Of a stretch of 51,519 nt of DNA, positions 1 to 9,690 are shown piece after piece. Position 1 is the first letter of the stretch; every line of letters begins with the position of its first letter. This DNA is from Candidatus Gemmiger excrementipullorum (GTDB lineage Bacteria > Bacillota > Clostridia > Oscillospirales > Ruminococcaceae), in NCBI GenBank assembly GCA_019115045.1, contig DXEI01000076.1:1-51519 (forward strand). Direction: 5' to 3'. The position numbers and the translations under genes are program-made. The notes under the pieces are model-generated. The model was not told the origin of the DNA. It made no database searches and saw only the letters and a program-made list of their open reading frames with translations.

Positions 1-467
1 AGCTGCTGCAGCGCGAACGCGCAGTCGAGGCTTTCGCGGCTGACGCGGCGGTGCTGACGGCCGCCGTACAGGCTGGGCATGATGACGCTGATGCGGTGGG
101 CGCGGCCGGCCACAGCCTGGATCAGGCGCAGCAGGTTCTGGAAATGGTCGTCGGGCGAGAGATGGTTCTCGTACCCGAAGAGCTGGTAGGTAACGCTGTA
201 GTTGCCCGGGTCGACGAACAGGAACAGGTCGTCGCCGCGGGTCGAGGTCTTGACGAGGCCCTTGGCGTCGCCGGACTGGAAACGCGGGCAGTCGGACGGG
301 ATGATAAAGGTGTCGACGTTCATGCCGACTTCCTGCGCCCAGCGGACGAGGTGGCCGTCCACCAGTTTGCAGAGTTCTTCGGCGCCGGGGCAGGCGATCA
401 GCCCCAGGTCGGCGATCGCATCTTCTTTGGCAAAGAAATCGCGCGGGCCAAGGTTTTGTTCAGCCAT
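1..467 (-). CDS. Ribose-phosphate pyrophosphokinase-like protein (3' end outside window)
   Basis: The first 155 codons are visible; the rest lies beyond the window edge. The protein resembles PRPP synthetases, which make phosphoribosyl pyrophosphate from ribose 5-phosphate and ATP for nucleotide, histidine and tryptophan synthesis. Seen: the stretch GYENHLSPDDHFQNLL and the later MPSLYGGRQHRRVSRES, which matches the region of Prs that carries the R-Q-x-R/H-K/R motif. The N-terminus (MAEQNLGPRDFFAKED) is unlike that of the canonical enzyme, so this is probably the divergent Prs-like family seen in Clostridia rather than the housekeeping prs. The start at 467 has an AAGGAG ribosome binding site. 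The gene lies downstream of the ribosomal cluster but behind its terminator. Family assignment fairly sure; exact activity is inferred. Confidence 0.8.
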   Translation of the reverse strand, partial: MAEQNLGPRDFFAKEDAIADLGLIACPGAEELCKLVDGHLVRWAQEVGMNVDTFIIPSDCPRFQSGDAKGLVKTSTRGDDLFLFVDPGNYSVTYQLFGYENHLSPDDHFQNLLRLIQAVAGRAHRISVIMPSLYGGRQHRRVSRESLDCAFALQQ

Positions 468-533
468 ACGTGTTTGCTCCTTACTTCCATGACAAGATGT
501 TGTTAGGGCAGGCGCACTGCCCCACCTACCAAT

Positions 534-539
534 ATTGTA
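534..539 (-). promoter_or_regulatory. Possible -10 box for the Prs-like gene
   Basis: Reading the minus strand there is a TACAAT hexamer about 70 bases upstream of the start codon at 467. The -35 at the right distance is poor (CTGGTT), so this is only a weak candidate. The rest of the 468-782 gap holds the rplQ terminator near 727-761 and otherwise no gene or convincing structure that I can see. Confidence 0.35.
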
Positions 540-726
540 ACACAGCGGCCAAATAAAACCAGCCCTGCGGCGCAAGTTTTTGTGCGTTTACGGCATTTTC
601 TGCGTTTTACCCAGCCCTTGTTTGCCGCCCTGGCGCGAAATCTGTCGCATTTTACAAAAAATTTGCAATTCGTTCACAGGGCGCCTTTCTTGCAGGGTAG
701 GTTATGGGGTGGCGGCTGCGCGCGCC

Positions 727-761
727 AAAAAAACAGCGCCTGCCGGTGGGCAGGCGCTGTT
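727..761 (-). terminator. Rho-independent terminator of the ribosomal protein cluster
   Basis: Perfect 13-bp stem (732-744 with 749-761, GGTG loop on the plus strand), followed on the minus strand by seven T residues (733-727). It lies just after the rplQ stop codon and should end the S10-spc-alpha transcript. Confidence 0.92.
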
Positions 762-782
762 TGGTTTTGCCGTCAGGGCTGA

Positions 783-1124
783 TCAGACCAGCTCCAGGAT
801 GGCCATCTCGGCGGCATCGCCGCGGCGGGGGCCGATCTTGTAGATGCGGGTGTAACCGCCGTTGCGGTCGGCATATTTGGGGCCGTACTCGTCGATGACC
901 TTCTTGGCGACATCCTCCTTGGTGATGTAGGAGAAGATCTGGCGCTTGGCGTGCAGGCCTTCCTGCTTGCCAAGGGTGACCATCTTTTCGGCCATGGAAC
1001 GAACTTCCTTGGCGCGGGTAACGGTGGTCTCGATCTTGCCGTTCTCAAACAGATAGGTCACCATCGCGCGCAGCATGGCGTTGCGGCTGTCGGTGGTACG
1101 ACCGAGTTTTCTGGTACCGGGCAT
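783..1124 (-). CDS. rplQ: 50S ribosomal protein L17
   Basis: 113 residues, the usual short bacterial L17. The protein binds 23S rRNA near the peptide exit tunnel. The N-terminus [19 protein letters not shown] is the family signature; a central [15 protein letters not shown] and a C-terminal [16 protein letters not shown] follow. It is the last gene of the alpha operon, directly downstream of rpoA and followed by a strong terminator. The order rpsM-rpsK-rpsD-rpoA-rplQ is standard for Firmicutes. Confidence 0.97.
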   Translation of the reverse strand: MPGTRKLGRTTDSRNAMLRAMVTYLFENGKIETTVTRAKEVRSMAEKMVTLGKQEGLHAKRQIFSYITKEDVAKKVIDEYGPKYADRNGGYTRIYKIGPRRGDAAEMAILELV

Positions 1125-1168
1125 TCCGTTTCACTCCTTATGAATTGGTATCCGCGTGTCGCGGGGGG

Positions 1169-2128
1169 TTAGTTTTCTTCCTCTTTGGTCAAAGAGAAAC
1201 CAAGGCTGTCCAGCTTGGACATGACCTCCTCCAGGCTCTTGCGGCCCAGGTTGCGCACCTTCATCATCTCGTCCTCGCTCTTGTTGATGAGGTCGCCGAC
1301 GGTGTTGATGCCGGCACGCTTGAGGCAGTTGAAGGAACGCACGCTGAGATCCAGCTCCTCAATGGTCATCTCCAGCGCTTTCTCGCGGCCCTGGTTGTCG
1401 TTGTCGACCATGATCTCGGTCTCGCCGGTATCATCGCTGAGGTTGACAAACAGGTTCAGGTGCTCGGTCAGTACGCGGGCCGCCAGGCTCAGGGCTTCCT
1501 GCGCGTTGCAGGTGCCGTCGGTCCAGACTTCGATGATGAGCTTGTCATAGTCGGTGATCTGGCCTACGCGGGTGTTGTCCACCGTGTAGTTGGCCTTGAG
1601 CACCGGGGTGTAGATGCTGTCGACCGGCAGGGTGCTGACGTCGTTCTTTTCGACCAGCGCCAGTTTGTTGCGCTCGGCCGGCACATAACCGCGGCCTTTG
1701 TCGAACGTCAGCTCCATGACGAGCTTGGCACCCTCGCCCAGGGTGGCGATGTGCCACTCGGGGTTGAGGATCTCGAGATCATCGCCGCCCTTGATGGAAC
1801 CGGCGGTGAGCTCGCAGGGGCCGGCGGCCTCTACACGGACGGTCTTGGGGCCGTCGCCGTAGATCTTGGCGGCAATGCCCTTGAGGTTGAGGACGATCTC
1901 GGTCACATCCTCACGCACGCCCTCGATGGTGGAAAACTCATGCACCACGCCGTCGATCTTGACGCTGGTGACCGCCACACCGGGCAGCGAGGACAAAAGC
2001 ACACGACGCAAGCTGTTGCCCAAAGTCGTGCCGAAACCGCGTTCCAGCGGCTCGACGACGAACTTCCCGTAACGGCCGTCCGGCGAAAGGCTGACCGTCT
2101 CGATCTTGGGGCGTTCGATCTCCATCAT
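1169..2128 (-). CDS. rpoA: DNA-directed RNA polymerase alpha subunit
   Basis: 319 residues, close to the usual 315. Alpha dimerises to start assembly of RNA polymerase, and its C-terminal domain contacts UP elements and activators. Seen: the N-terminal domain with [20 protein letters not shown] near residues 31-50, a linker near 235, and a C-terminal helix-hairpin-helix domain ([20 protein letters not shown], then [16 protein letters not shown]). Two adjacent ATG codons (2128 and 2125) follow a GGAGGG site; either could be the start. It sits between rpsD and rplQ. Confidence 0.98.
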   Translation of the reverse strand: MMEIERPKIETVSLSPDGRYGKFVVEPLERGFGTTLGNSLRRVLLSSLPGVAVTSVKIDGVVHEFSTIEGVREDVTEIVLNLKGIAAKIYGDGPKTVRVEAAGPCELTAGSIKGGDDLEILNPEWHIATLGEGAKLVMELTFDKGRGYVPAERNKLALVEKNDVSTLPVDSIYTPVLKANYTVDNTRVGQITDYDKLIIEVWTDGTCNAQEALSLAARVLTEHLNLFVNLSDDTGETEIMVDNDNQGREKALEMTIEELDLSVRSFNCLKRAGINTVGDLINKSEDEMMKVRNLGRKSLEEVMSKLDSLGFSLTKEEEN

Positions 2129-2203
2129 AAAAACCCTCCTTGTTTCGCTGGCGCACAGCGGCGCCAGGCAGGTTGTAAAAGACGTAGAAGCAAGCTGAGA
2201 GGA

Positions 2204-2806
<603 letters not shown>

Positions 2807-2826
2807 AACTCAAATTCTCCTTTCAA

Positions 2827-3231
2827 TCAAACGCGGCGGCGTTTGGGCGGGCGGCAGCCATTGTGCGGGATGGGGGTCACATCACGGATCATGGTGACTT
2901 CCAGGCCGGTGGCCTGCAGGGCGCGGATGGCACTTTCACGGCCGGAGCCGGGGCCTTTGACGTAGACCTCGACGGTCTTCATGCCATGCTCGATGGCGGC
3001 CTTGGCGGCGACCTCAGCGGCGCTCTGGGCGGCGTAAGGGGTGCTCTTGCGGGAGCCGCGGAAGTTCAGCGCGCCCGTGCTGCACCAGGAGACGGTGTTG
3101 CCCTGGGTATCGGTGATGGTCACAATGGTGTTGTTGAACGTGCTCTGGATGTGAGCAGCACCGGCGCTGATATTCTTGCGCTCTCTTTTCTTGGTGCGGG
3201 CTTTTGCCGCAGTAGCTTTATTAGCAGCCAT
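2827..3231 (-). CDS. rpsK: 30S ribosomal protein S11
   Basis: 134 residues, typical for the family. S11 forms part of the platform of the small subunit near the mRNA exit. Diagnostic segments are [20 protein letters not shown], the [11 protein letters not shown] stretch, [17 protein letters not shown], and the C-terminal [15 protein letters not shown]. It is in the alpha operon, 15 bases after rpsM, with a GGAGGAACGCAAG ribosome binding region. Confidence 0.98.
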   Translation of the reverse strand: MAANKATAAKARTKKRERKNISAGAAHIQSTFNNTIVTITDTQGNTVSWCSTGALNFRGSRKSTPYAAQSAAEVAAKAAIEHGMKTVEVYVKGPGSGRESAIRALQATGLEVTMIRDVTPIPHNGCRPPKRRRV

Positions 3232-3246
3232 GTCTTGCGTTCCTCC

Positions 3247-3618
3247 TTACTTCTTCTTATTCGCGACAGTGCGTTTGGGACCTTTGCGGGTACGCGCATT
3301 GGTCTTCGTGCGCTGGCCGCGGCAAGGAAGGCCCTTGCGATGGCGCACACCACGGTAGCACTGGATCTCCGTCAGGCGCTTGATGTCCAGCGCCACATTG
3401 CGGCGCAGGTCGCCTTCCACCATGATGTTGTTTTTGTCGATGTAGTCACGGATCTTGGCTTCTTCCTCAGAAGTCAGGTCCTTGACGCGGGTATCAGGGT
3501 TAATTCCGGTCCCGGCGAGGATCTCGTCGGCAGTGGACTGACCAATACCGTAAACATAAGTCAGACCAACCTCGATCCGCTTCTCGCGAGGCAGATCAAC
3601 ACCAGCAATACGTGCCAT
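3247..3618 (-). CDS. rpsM: 30S ribosomal protein S13
   Basis: 123 residues from the ATG at 3618, chosen because [19 protein letters not shown] is the conserved S13 N-terminus and because GGAGGTGCTTT lies just before it; nine extra in-frame codons upstream are ignored. S13 binds the head of 16S rRNA and contacts L5 and the P-site tRNA. The C-terminal [20 protein letters not shown] is the conserved basic tail. First gene of the alpha-operon block. Confidence 0.97.
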   Translation of the reverse strand: MARIAGVDLPREKRIEVGLTYVYGIGQSTADEILAGTGINPDTRVKDLTSEEEAKIRDYIDKNNIMVEGDLRRNVALDIKRLTEIQCYRGVRHRKGLPCRGQRTKTNARTRKGPKRTVANKKK

Positions 3619-3731
3619 AAAGCACCTCCATAGATAACATCCCATGTCCTAGTCGGGGCCTGCGCCGGGAATCTACGCACTTGGCCCCCAAGCGTTTTGG
3701 GTACGGTTTCCGCGGTAGGGACCGCGGACCT
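3619..3731 (-). other. Non-coding spacer before rpsM, possible alpha-operon leader
   Basis: This 113-bp gap between rpmJ and rpsM is the longest within the spc-alpha part. Read on the minus strand it contains a short hairpin (CCGCGGTCCCTACCGCGG) near 3699-3716 and a second GC-rich region. In many bacteria the alpha operon is controlled by S4 through an RNA leader here. The sequence shows only some potential for structure; the regulatory role is inferred. Confidence 0.3.
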
Positions 3732-3845
3732 TTAGCCCTGACGCTGCTTATGCTTCGGATTGGCGCAGATGACCATCACGCGACCTTTGCGCTTGATGAC
3801 CTTGCACTTCTCGCAAATGGGTTTCACGGAAGGTTTTACCTTCAT
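3732..3845 (-). CDS. rpmJ: 50S ribosomal protein L36
   Basis: 37 residues, the full length of L36. It reads [19 protein letters not shown] and so on, with the zinc ligands C11 and C14 and, further on, C27 and H32 ([11 protein letters not shown]). This is the zinc-binding form. AAGGAGGTTAAC precedes the ATG. It lies between infA and rpsM as in other Firmicutes. Confidence 0.96.
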   Translation of the reverse strand: MKVKPSVKPICEKCKVIKRKGRVMVICANPKHKQRQG

Positions 3846-3876
3846 GATGTTAACCTCCTTCTATAACACAAGGCGT

Positions 3877-4113
3877 TTATTTGGAACGCCAGGTGATCCG
3901 GGCCTTGGTCAGGTCGTAGGGCGACATTTCCATCGTGACCTTATCCCCGGGCAGGATGCGGATGAAGTTCGTCCGCAGTTTGCCGGAAATGTGGGCCAAC
4001 ACGGTGTGGCCGTTGGGCTTGCCCTCTTTGTTGAGCAGCTCGACCTTGAACACGGTGTTGGGCATGGCCTCCCGTACGATACCTTCTACTTCGATGACAT
4101 CTTCTTTAGACAA
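3877..4113 (-). CDS. infA: Translation initiation factor IF-1
   Basis: 78 residues with an S1/OB fold. IF-1 occupies the A site of the 30S subunit during initiation. Conserved parts are [13 protein letters not shown], the [12 protein letters not shown] block, [19 protein letters not shown] and [10 protein letters not shown]. Bacterial IF-1 is normally 72 residues; this one carries about six extra residues (NKEGKP) in the loop just before the conserved NGH. The gene is otherwise intact and in its usual place between the KOW protein gene and rpmJ. Confidence 0.97.
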   Translation of the reverse strand: MSKEDVIEVEGIVREAMPNTVFKVELLNKEGKPNGHTVLAHISGKLRTNFIRILPGDKVTMEMSPYDLTKARITWRSK

Positions 4114-4140
4114 GCTGATTGCCTCCTTGGAAGGGTTGCG

Positions 4141-4392
4141 TCAGTTTGCACAGCCCGCCTCGTAGGCGGCGATGGCATTCCTGAGTGATTGGTCGCTATT
4201 CAGAAGCTCGTTTTCCAGGACGGTGGACGTGGGCGCCACATGCCTGGCTTTTTTGCGCTTGGGGTCCCCGACTTTGCGCAGGTCCCCGTCCGCCAGCCAG
4301 AGCATCGGCCCCTCTACCGCCAGGACCGCCAGGATGCGGGTCTTGTCCCGCCCGGCCTTGGAGCGCACCAGTTGACCTCTTACAAAGTCCAT
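4141..4392 (-). CDS. KOW-domain RNA-binding protein (L14e-like, RplGB type)
   Basis: 83 residues with an N-terminal KOW motif: FVRGQLVRSKAGRDKTRILA at residues 3-22. A small KOW protein of this kind lies between map and infA in many Firmicutes and is thought to bind ribosomal RNA; its role is not well defined. The start overlaps the end of map by 13 bases, which suggests translational coupling. The C-terminal half (PKRKKARHVAPTSTVLENEL) is basic. Confidence 0.85.
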   Translation of the reverse strand: MDFVRGQLVRSKAGRDKTRILAVLAVEGPMLWLADGDLRKVGDPKRKKARHVAPTSTVLENELLNSDQSLRNAIAAYEAGCAN

Positions 4393-5153
4393 CCCGGTTC
4401 CTCCCAGCCTTGGGTCAGGATCTCCGCCCCGCCTGCGGTGATGGCGACGGTATGCTCAAAATGAGCCGCCAGGCCGCCGTCGCAGGTTTTGACGGTCCAA
4501 CCGTCCTTCAGCGTCTTTACCGCGTACTTGTACTGGCACACCATCGGCTCGATGGCGATGCACATCCCCGGCACCAGGCGCGGGCCGCGCCCGGCGTTGC
4601 CGTAGTTGGGGACCTCGGGGTCCTCATGCAGCTCTTTGCCGACGCCGTGGCCGACAAAGCTGCGCACCACAGAGAAGCCGTTTTCCTCGACATAGGCCTG
4701 GACGGCATGGCTGATGTCGCCGATGCGGTTGCCGCCGCAGGCCATCGCAATGCCGCGGTGCAGGCTCTCTTTGGTGACGTCCAGCAGGCGCTGTGCTTCG
4801 AGGTCGAGCTTGCCGCAGCCGTAGGTGCAGGCGTTGTCGCCGTTGAAGCCGTCGATCTTGCAGCCGGTGTCGATGGATACGATGTCGCCGGGGCGGATCT
4901 GCTGCTGGTGGTTGGGGATGCCGTGGATGACGGTGTCATTCACGCTGATGCACGCCGTGGCCGGGAAGCCGTACAGGTGCAGGAAGTTGGGCCTGGCACC
5001 GTGGCGCACGATAAAGTCGTAGATGATTTTGTCGATCTCCGCCGTGGTGATCCCGGGTTCGATCGCCTCGCCGCCGGCTTTGAGCGCAGCCGCGCTGATG
5101 GCGCAGGCTTTGCGCATCTTTTCCAGCTCAGCGGCATTTTTGATTTGGATCAT
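4380..5153 (-). CDS. map: Methionine aminopeptidase, type I
   Basis: 257 residues. The enzyme removes the initiator methionine from nascent proteins, using two metal ions. The metal ligands are visible in DIVSIDTGCKIDGFNGDNA (Asp pair), VGHGVGKELHEDPEV (His) and AIEPMV (Glu), in the usual order. No N-terminal zinc-finger extension is present. It is co-transcribed with adk (7 bases upstream) and overlaps the KOW gene. Confidence 0.97.
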   Translation of the reverse strand: MIQIKNAAELEKMRKACAISAAALKAGGEAIEPGITTAEIDKIIYDFIVRHGARPNFLHLYGFPATACISVNDTVIHGIPNHQQQIRPGDIVSIDTGCKIDGFNGDNACTYGCGKLDLEAQRLLDVTKESLHRGIAMACGGNRIGDISHAVQAYVEENGFSVVRSFVGHGVGKELHEDPEVPNYGNAGRGPRLVPGMCIAIEPMVCQYKYAVKTLKDGWTVKTCDGGLAAHFEHTVAITAGGAEILTQGWEEPGWTL

Positions 5154-5160
5154 GGATCGA

Positions 5161-5793
5161 TCAAGCCTCCAAAAGCTTGAGAAGGAACGCGGTGGTGGCC
5201 TCGATGGAACCCTGGTCGGGCACCTCGACGAGCTTGCCGCGCTGGCGGTAGAACGCGACCAGCGGCTCGGTCTGCTCGTGGTAGGCTTTCAGGCGCTCCA
5301 GCACGGTGGCGGGCTCGTCGTCCTTGCGGATGACGAGCGCGCCGCCGCAGCGGTCGCACACGCCTTCTTTGGCGCTGGGTTTGTTGATGATATGATAGCT
5401 TGCGCCGCACTGGGCACAGACGCGGCGGCCCGACATGCGCCGGGTGATCGCCTCGTCGGACACGACCAGGTCGATGACCTTGTCGATCTCCACGCCCATC
5501 TTCTCCAGGGCTTCGCCCTGGGCGATGGTGCGCGGCATACCGTCGAGGATAAAGCCGTTCGCGCAGTCCGGCTGCGCCAGACGCTCTTTGACGATGCCGA
5601 CGATGACGTCGTCGGGCACCAGAGCGCCAGCGTCCATAAAGCTCTTTGCCTTTTGGCCCATCGGCGTGCCTTCCTTGACGGCGGCGCGCAGGATATTACC
5701 GGTCGAAATGGTGGGGATACCCAGCTTGTCGCAGAGGATCTCTGCCTGGGTGCCCTTACCGGCGCCAGGGGCGCCCAAAAGGATCAATTTCAT
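5161..5793 (-). CDS. adk: Adenylate kinase
   Basis: 210 residues, the long-LID form. It interconverts ATP + AMP and 2 ADP. The P-loop GAPGAGKGTQ is at residues 8-17, the AMP-binding DGMPRTIAQGEAL follows near 85, and the LID holds two CxxC pairs (CAQCGASYH and CDRCGG), so it should bind structural zinc as in other Gram-positive enzymes. The gene lies between secY and map, the conserved Firmicutes arrangement. Confidence 0.98.
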   Translation of the reverse strand: MKLILLGAPGAGKGTQAEILCDKLGIPTISTGNILRAAVKEGTPMGQKAKSFMDAGALVPDDVIVGIVKERLAQPDCANGFILDGMPRTIAQGEALEKMGVEIDKVIDLVVSDEAITRRMSGRRVCAQCGASYHIINKPSAKEGVCDRCGGALVIRKDDEPATVLERLKAYHEQTEPLVAFYRQRGKLVEVPDQGSIEATTAFLLKLLEA

Positions 5794-5810
5794 CGCACAT
5801 TCCCTTTCTG

Positions 5811-7115
5811 TTATTCCAGGAACCCTTTGTGGTGACGGGCGGTCATGTAGCCTTCCAGCGAACGGCCGGTCTCCAGCGCCACGCCGACGACGATCAGCAG
5901 GCTGGTACCACCCAGCTGGATGGACGTGCCGGTGACGTTGCCGAGGATGATGGGCAGGCCCGCGACGATGGCCAGGAAGATCGCGCCGATGAGGGTGATC
6001 TTGGACAGCGTCTTGGTGATGAAATCACTGGTAGGCTTGCCCGGGCGGATGCCGGGGATGGTGCCGTTGTTTTTGCGCAGCTGGTTGGCGATGTCAACGG
6101 GATTGTACTGGATCGCAACGTAGAAGTAGTTGAACGCGACGATCAACAGCACGTAAACGATGAGGTAGAGAACGCTGTTGTAGTTGAACGCGCTGAAGAA
6201 CCCATACAGAAGCGGATGGGCCGCGGCGTCGATGTTGATGAAACGGAAGATCATGCCGGGCAGGCTGCACAGCGTCGAGGCAAAGATGATCGGCATAACG
6301 CCGGACATATTGACCTTGATGGGGATGTAGCTGGCCTGGCCGCCGTACATCTTACGGCCGACAACGCGCTTGGCGTACTGCACCGGGATGCGGCGCTCGG
6401 CATTGGTCAGGATGACCACAAAGACCACCGCGACCAGCGCCAGCACGATGAGCACCGGCAGGAAGACGTAGAACTGGGGTTCCCCGTTCTGCGCGCGGCC
6501 CACGATGTTGGTCACTGCGCTGTAGATGGAGGACCAGCGGGCCACGATGCCGGCAAAGATCAGCATGGAAAGGCCGTTGCCGATGCCCTTGGTATCGATC
6601 TGGTTGCCCAGCCAGGTGCACAGCTGCGAACCGGCGGTGAACGCCAGAATGATGACCACGGCGCTGAAGATGCCTGCGAAGCCTTCGGTGTAGGAAAGCG
6701 CGCCCATGTTGCGGATGATGAAGTAGTAGCCGATGGACAGCATCAGGCCGATGCCCGCGCCCACGTAGTTGGTGATGCGGCGCATCTTGCGCTGGCCTTC
6801 CTCACCCTCTTTGGTGAGGTTTTCCAGGTACGGGATGGCCACCGCCAGCAGCTGCATGATGATGGACGCGTTGATGGCGGGCTGCACGCCGAGGGCGAAG
6901 ATGGTGCACTCGCTCAGGGCGCCGCCAGACATCATGTTCAGGTACTCCAGCATGTCGCCGGTACCACCGGCAAACATGGCGGACAGCGCGTCGGCCGTGA
7001 TGTAGGGCACGGGGGTCGCGCAGCCCAGGCGGAACAGGACCAGGATCAGGAAGGTGAACAGGAGCCGCTTGCGAAGATCGTCGATCTTCCAGGCATTGCG
7101 GAAGGTTTCAAACAC
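5811..7115 (-). CDS. secY: Preprotein translocase subunit SecY
   Basis: 434 residues with ten predicted membrane spans. SecY is the protein-conducting channel of the Sec system. Seen: the N-terminal FRNAWKIDDLRKRLLFTFL, the plug region near GGALSECTIFALGVQPAI, and the cytoplasmic loops ending VGRKMYGGQASYIPIKVN and NNGTIPGIRPGKPTSDFI that contact the ribosome and SecA. It starts one base after the rplO stop codon. Confidence 0.98.
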   Translation of the reverse strand: MFETFRNAWKIDDLRKRLLFTFLILVLFRLGCATPVPYITADALSAMFAGGTGDMLEYLNMMSGGALSECTIFALGVQPAINASIIMQLLAVAIPYLENLTKEGEEGQRKMRRITNYVGAGIGLMLSIGYYFIIRNMGALSYTEGFAGIFSAVVIILAFTAGSQLCTWLGNQIDTKGIGNGLSMLIFAGIVARWSSIYSAVTNIVGRAQNGEPQFYVFLPVLIVLALVAVVFVVILTNAERRIPVQYAKRVVGRKMYGGQASYIPIKVNMSGVMPIIFASTLCSLPGMIFRFINIDAAAHPLLYGFFSAFNYNSVLYLIVYVLLIVAFNYFYVAIQYNPVDIANQLRKNNGTIPGIRPGKPTSDFITKTLSKITLIGAIFLAIVAGLPIILGNVTGTSIQLGGTSLLIVVGVALETGRSLEGYMTARHHKGFLE

Positions 7116-7116
7116 C

Positions 7117-7554
7117 TTACATCACCTCAGCCTTCCCGCCCGCTTTCTCGATCTTTTCTTTGGCAGAGGCAGTGTAGGCAGCCGCTTTGACGTTGACAGC
7201 CTTGGTCAGCTCGCCGTTGCCCAGCACCTTGACGCCGTCCAGCGTCTTGGAGATGACGCCGGCCTTCAGCAGGGCCTCGGCGTCGACGGTGGCGCCGGCC
7301 TCGAACTTCTCGAGGTCAGACACCTTGATGGTAACATACTTGGTGGCAAAAATGTTGTTGAAACCGCGTTTCGGCAGGCGGCGCTGCAGCGGCATCTGGC
7401 CGCCTTCGAAGCCGGCCTTCTTGACGCCGGAGCGGGCTTTCTGGCCCTTGTGGCCGTAGCCGGCGGTCTTGCCGTTGCCGGAGCCGGCGCCGCGGCCCTT
7501 GCGGGTCACGGCCTTGCGGGCGCCCGCGGACGCTTTGAGTTCATGAAGTTTCAT
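7117..7554 (-). CDS. rplO: 50S ribosomal protein L15
   Basis: 145 residues. A late-assembly protein of the large subunit. The glycine-rich basic N-terminus ([20 protein letters not shown] at residues 20-39) and [18 protein letters not shown] are the family signature. It ends right before secY, and the two genes are probably translationally coupled. Confidence 0.97.
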   Translation of the reverse strand: MKLHELKASAGARKAVTRKGRGAGSGNGKTAGYGHKGQKARSGVKKAGFEGGQMPLQRRLPKRGFNNIFATKYVTIKVSDLEKFEAGATVDAEALLKAGVISKTLDGVKVLGNGELTKAVNVKAAAYTASAKEKIEKAGGKAEVM

Positions 7555-7571
7555 GCTTGCACCTCCTTGCG

Positions 7572-7751
7572 TTACGCCTTGGTCACTTCGACCAGGTGGG
7601 AGATCTTGGCGATCTTGCCACGGGTGGCCGCGTTGTCAGGCTGCTCGGTGACCTCACCAGGGCGGTTGAGGCCCAGAGAGTGCGCAACGGCGATCTGCTC
7701 TTTGCCGCGGCCGATCAGGCTTTTGGCAAGACGAATGGTAAGTTTCTCCAT
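7572..7751 (-). CDS. rpmD: 50S ribosomal protein L30
   Basis: 59 residues from the ATG at 7751, chosen because [20 protein letters not shown] is the conserved L30 start and GGAGGCTACCACA precedes it. An earlier in-frame ATG would overlap rpsE and is less likely. L30 binds 23S rRNA domain II. Order rpsE-rpmD-rplO is standard. Confidence 0.96.
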   Translation of the reverse strand: MEKLTIRLAKSLIGRGKEQIAVAHSLGLNRPGEVTEQPDNAATRGKIAKISHLVEVTKA

Positions 7752-7764
7752 TGTGGTAGCCTCC

Positions 7765-8268
7765 TTAACCCAGGATCTCGGCAACGGTCTTGCCGCGCTT
7801 GGCCGCGACGCTCTCGGCGTCGGTCAGGCCGCACAGACCCGCGAAGGTGGCGGCGGTCACGTTGATGGGGTTGTTGGAGCGCAGGCTCTTGGCACGGATG
7901 TCCTTGATGCCGGCGCATTCCAGCACCGCACGCACCGGGCCGCCGGCCAGAACGCCGGTACCGGGGGCAGCGGGGCGCATCAGGACGCGGCCCGCGCCAA
8001 AGACGCCGACGATCTCATGGGGGATCGTGGTGCCTTTCATGGCGACCTTGTGCATATTCTTCTTGGCGGCGCCTTCGCCCTTGCGGATGGCCTCGGGCAC
8101 TTCGCCGGACTTGCCGACACCGTAGCCGATGTTGCCCTTGCCGTCGCCGACGACGATCAGCGCGGCAAACTTCATGACGCGGCCGCCCTTGACGGTCTTG
8201 GAAACGCGGTTGATGGAGACGACCTTGGTGATCATGCCGTCATCTTGTTCTCTATTACGCATGGCCAT
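7765..8268 (-). CDS. rpsE: 30S ribosomal protein S5
   Basis: 167 residues. S5 helps maintain decoding accuracy and mRNA unwinding at the entry channel. The double-stranded RNA-binding N-domain ([20 protein letters not shown], then [20 protein letters not shown]) and the C-terminal domain ([20 protein letters not shown]) are clear. A GGAGGGAGAAG site precedes the ATG. Part of the spc block. Confidence 0.98.
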   Translation of the reverse strand: MAMRNREQDDGMITKVVSINRVSKTVKGGRVMKFAALIVVGDGKGNIGYGVGKSGEVPEAIRKGEGAAKKNMHKVAMKGTTIPHEIVGVFGAGRVLMRPAAPGTGVLAGGPVRAVLECAGIKDIRAKSLRSNNPINVTAATFAGLCGLTDAESVAAKRGKTVAEILG

Positions 8269-8286
8269 TGTATCTTCTCCCTCCTT

Positions 8287-8646
8287 TTACAGTTTCAGGC
8301 CGGCTTCGCGGGCGCCCTCAGCAAGCGCCTGGACGCGGCCCTGGTAGATGAAACCGCCGCGGTCGTAGACCACTTCGGTGATGCCTTTTTCCAGGCACTT
8401 TTTGGCGATGGCTTCGCCGACTTTCTTGGCAGCCTCAATGTTGCCGCCGTAAGCGCCGAAGTCCTTGTCCATGCTGGACGCGCTGGCCAGGGTCACGCCC
8501 TTGGTATCGTCGATGACCTGAGCGTAGATGTGCTTGGCAGAGCGGAAAACATCCAGACGGGGACGCTCGGCAGTGCCGCTGATCTTACCGCGAACACGGC
8601 GGTGACGGCGAAGACGAGCTTCGTTCTTATCAGGCTTGTTGACCAT
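8287..8646 (-). CDS. rplR: 50S ribosomal protein L18
   Basis: 119 residues. L18 binds 5S rRNA together with L5 and L25. The N-terminal [19 protein letters not shown] and [15 protein letters not shown], and the C-terminal [20 protein letters not shown], are the family's conserved blocks. Lies between rplF and rpsE. Confidence 0.98.
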   Translation of the reverse strand: MVNKPDKNEARLRRHRRVRGKISGTAERPRLDVFRSAKHIYAQVIDDTKGVTLASASSMDKDFGAYGGNIEAAKKVGEAIAKKCLEKGITEVVYDRGGFIYQGRVQALAEGAREAGLKL

Positions 8647-8664
8647 AATGCTTCTCCCCTCCTA

Positions 8665-9213
8665 TTATTTACCCTTGCCGGCTTTGCCTTCCTTGCGGAT
8701 GACATACTCGCCAACATAGCGGATGCCCTTGCCCTTGTACGGCTCGGGCGGGCGCTTGCCGCGCACTTCGGCGGCAAACTGACCGACTTCCTGCTTGTCG
8801 ATACCGACGATGCTGAAATGCAGCGCGTCTTTGAGCTCGATCTTGATGGTGTCGGTCTCCTCGACCTCAACGGGATGAGAGAAGCCCAGCGTCAGGACCA
8901 GCTTGTTGCCCTGCTTGGCGGCACGGTAGCCGACGCCCTGGATCTCGAGGTCTTTCTTGAAGCCTTCGGTGACACCGACGACCATGTTGTGGACGATGGT
9001 GCGGGTCAGGCCGTGGAGGCTGCGGGCCTCCTTCTCGTCATTGGGGCGGGTAACCAAAATCTCATTGCCCTCGATCTTGATGTTCATGAGGGGATGGTAT
9101 TTGGAATGCAGGGTACCCTTGGGGCCCTTCACGGTGATGGTGTGCTCGGCCTCGTCGACCTTGACTTCCACCCCCGCGGGAATGACGATGGGTTTTCTTC
9201 CAATTCTCGACAT
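8665..9213 (-). CDS. rplF: 50S ribosomal protein L6
   Basis: 182 residues from the ATG at 9213; MSRIGRKPIVIPAGVEVKV is the conserved start, and the eight in-frame codons upstream are not part of it. L6 lies near the factor-binding stalk base. Two L6 folds are present, the second ending in the signature KRPPEPYKGKGIRYVGEY. Position between rpsH and rplR is standard. Confidence 0.97.
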   Translation of the reverse strand: MSRIGRKPIVIPAGVEVKVDEAEHTITVKGPKGTLHSKYHPLMNIKIEGNEILVTRPNDEKEARSLHGLTRTIVHNMVVGVTEGFKKDLEIQGVGYRAAKQGNKLVLTLGFSHPVEVEETDTIKIELKDALHFSIVGIDKQEVGQFAAEVRGKRPPEPYKGKGIRYVGEYVIRKEGKAGKGK

Positions 9214-9230
9214 TGTCTGTTGCCCCTTTC

Positions 9231-9629
9231 TTACCACACAAAGGCGAGGACTTCACCGCCGACATGCGCCGCACGGGCAGCCTTGTCGGTCATGACGCCT
9301 TTCGAGGTGGAGATGATCGCGGTGCCCAGGCCTTTCATGACCTTGGGCATATCTTCGCAGTTGGTGTAGATGCGCAGGCCCGGCTTGGACACGCGCTTGA
9401 GGCCGGCGATGACCGGCATACCGTCGTCCTGGTACTTGAGGGTCAGGGTGATGGTCCCCTGCTTGTTGTCCTCGGTCACTTTCATACCCTTGATGTAGCC
9501 CTCATCAACCAGGATCTGGCAGATCGCCTTCTTCAGGTTGGAAGCGGGAATATCCACGGAAGGGTGTTTGGCAGTGCTCGCGTTGCGGATGCGGGTGAGC
9601 AGGTCCGCGATGGGATCGGTGATTTGCAT
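9231..9629 (-). CDS. rpsH: 30S ribosomal protein S8
   Basis: 132 residues. S8 binds helix 21 of 16S rRNA and, in enterobacteria, represses the spc operon. Conserved segments are [20 protein letters not shown] at the N-terminus and [20 protein letters not shown] near the C-terminus. Spacing to rpsZ upstream is 61 bases. Confidence 0.98.
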   Translation of the reverse strand: MQITDPIADLLTRIRNASTAKHPSVDIPASNLKKAICQILVDEGYIKGMKVTEDNKQGTITLTLKYQDDGMPVIAGLKRVSKPGLRIYTNCEDMPKVMKGLGTAIISTSKGVMTDKAARAAHVGGEVLAFVW

Positions 9630-9690
9630 GCCACTAACCTCCTTAGGTTGTGTTGAGTGTGTTGTTTCGTTCTAACAAGCAGCCAAGGGC

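Noticed and set aside
7054-9369. 771-codon open frame on the plus strand
   Set aside because: Antisense to rplO, rpmD, rpsE, rplR and rplF. No recognisable domain and no ribosome binding site.
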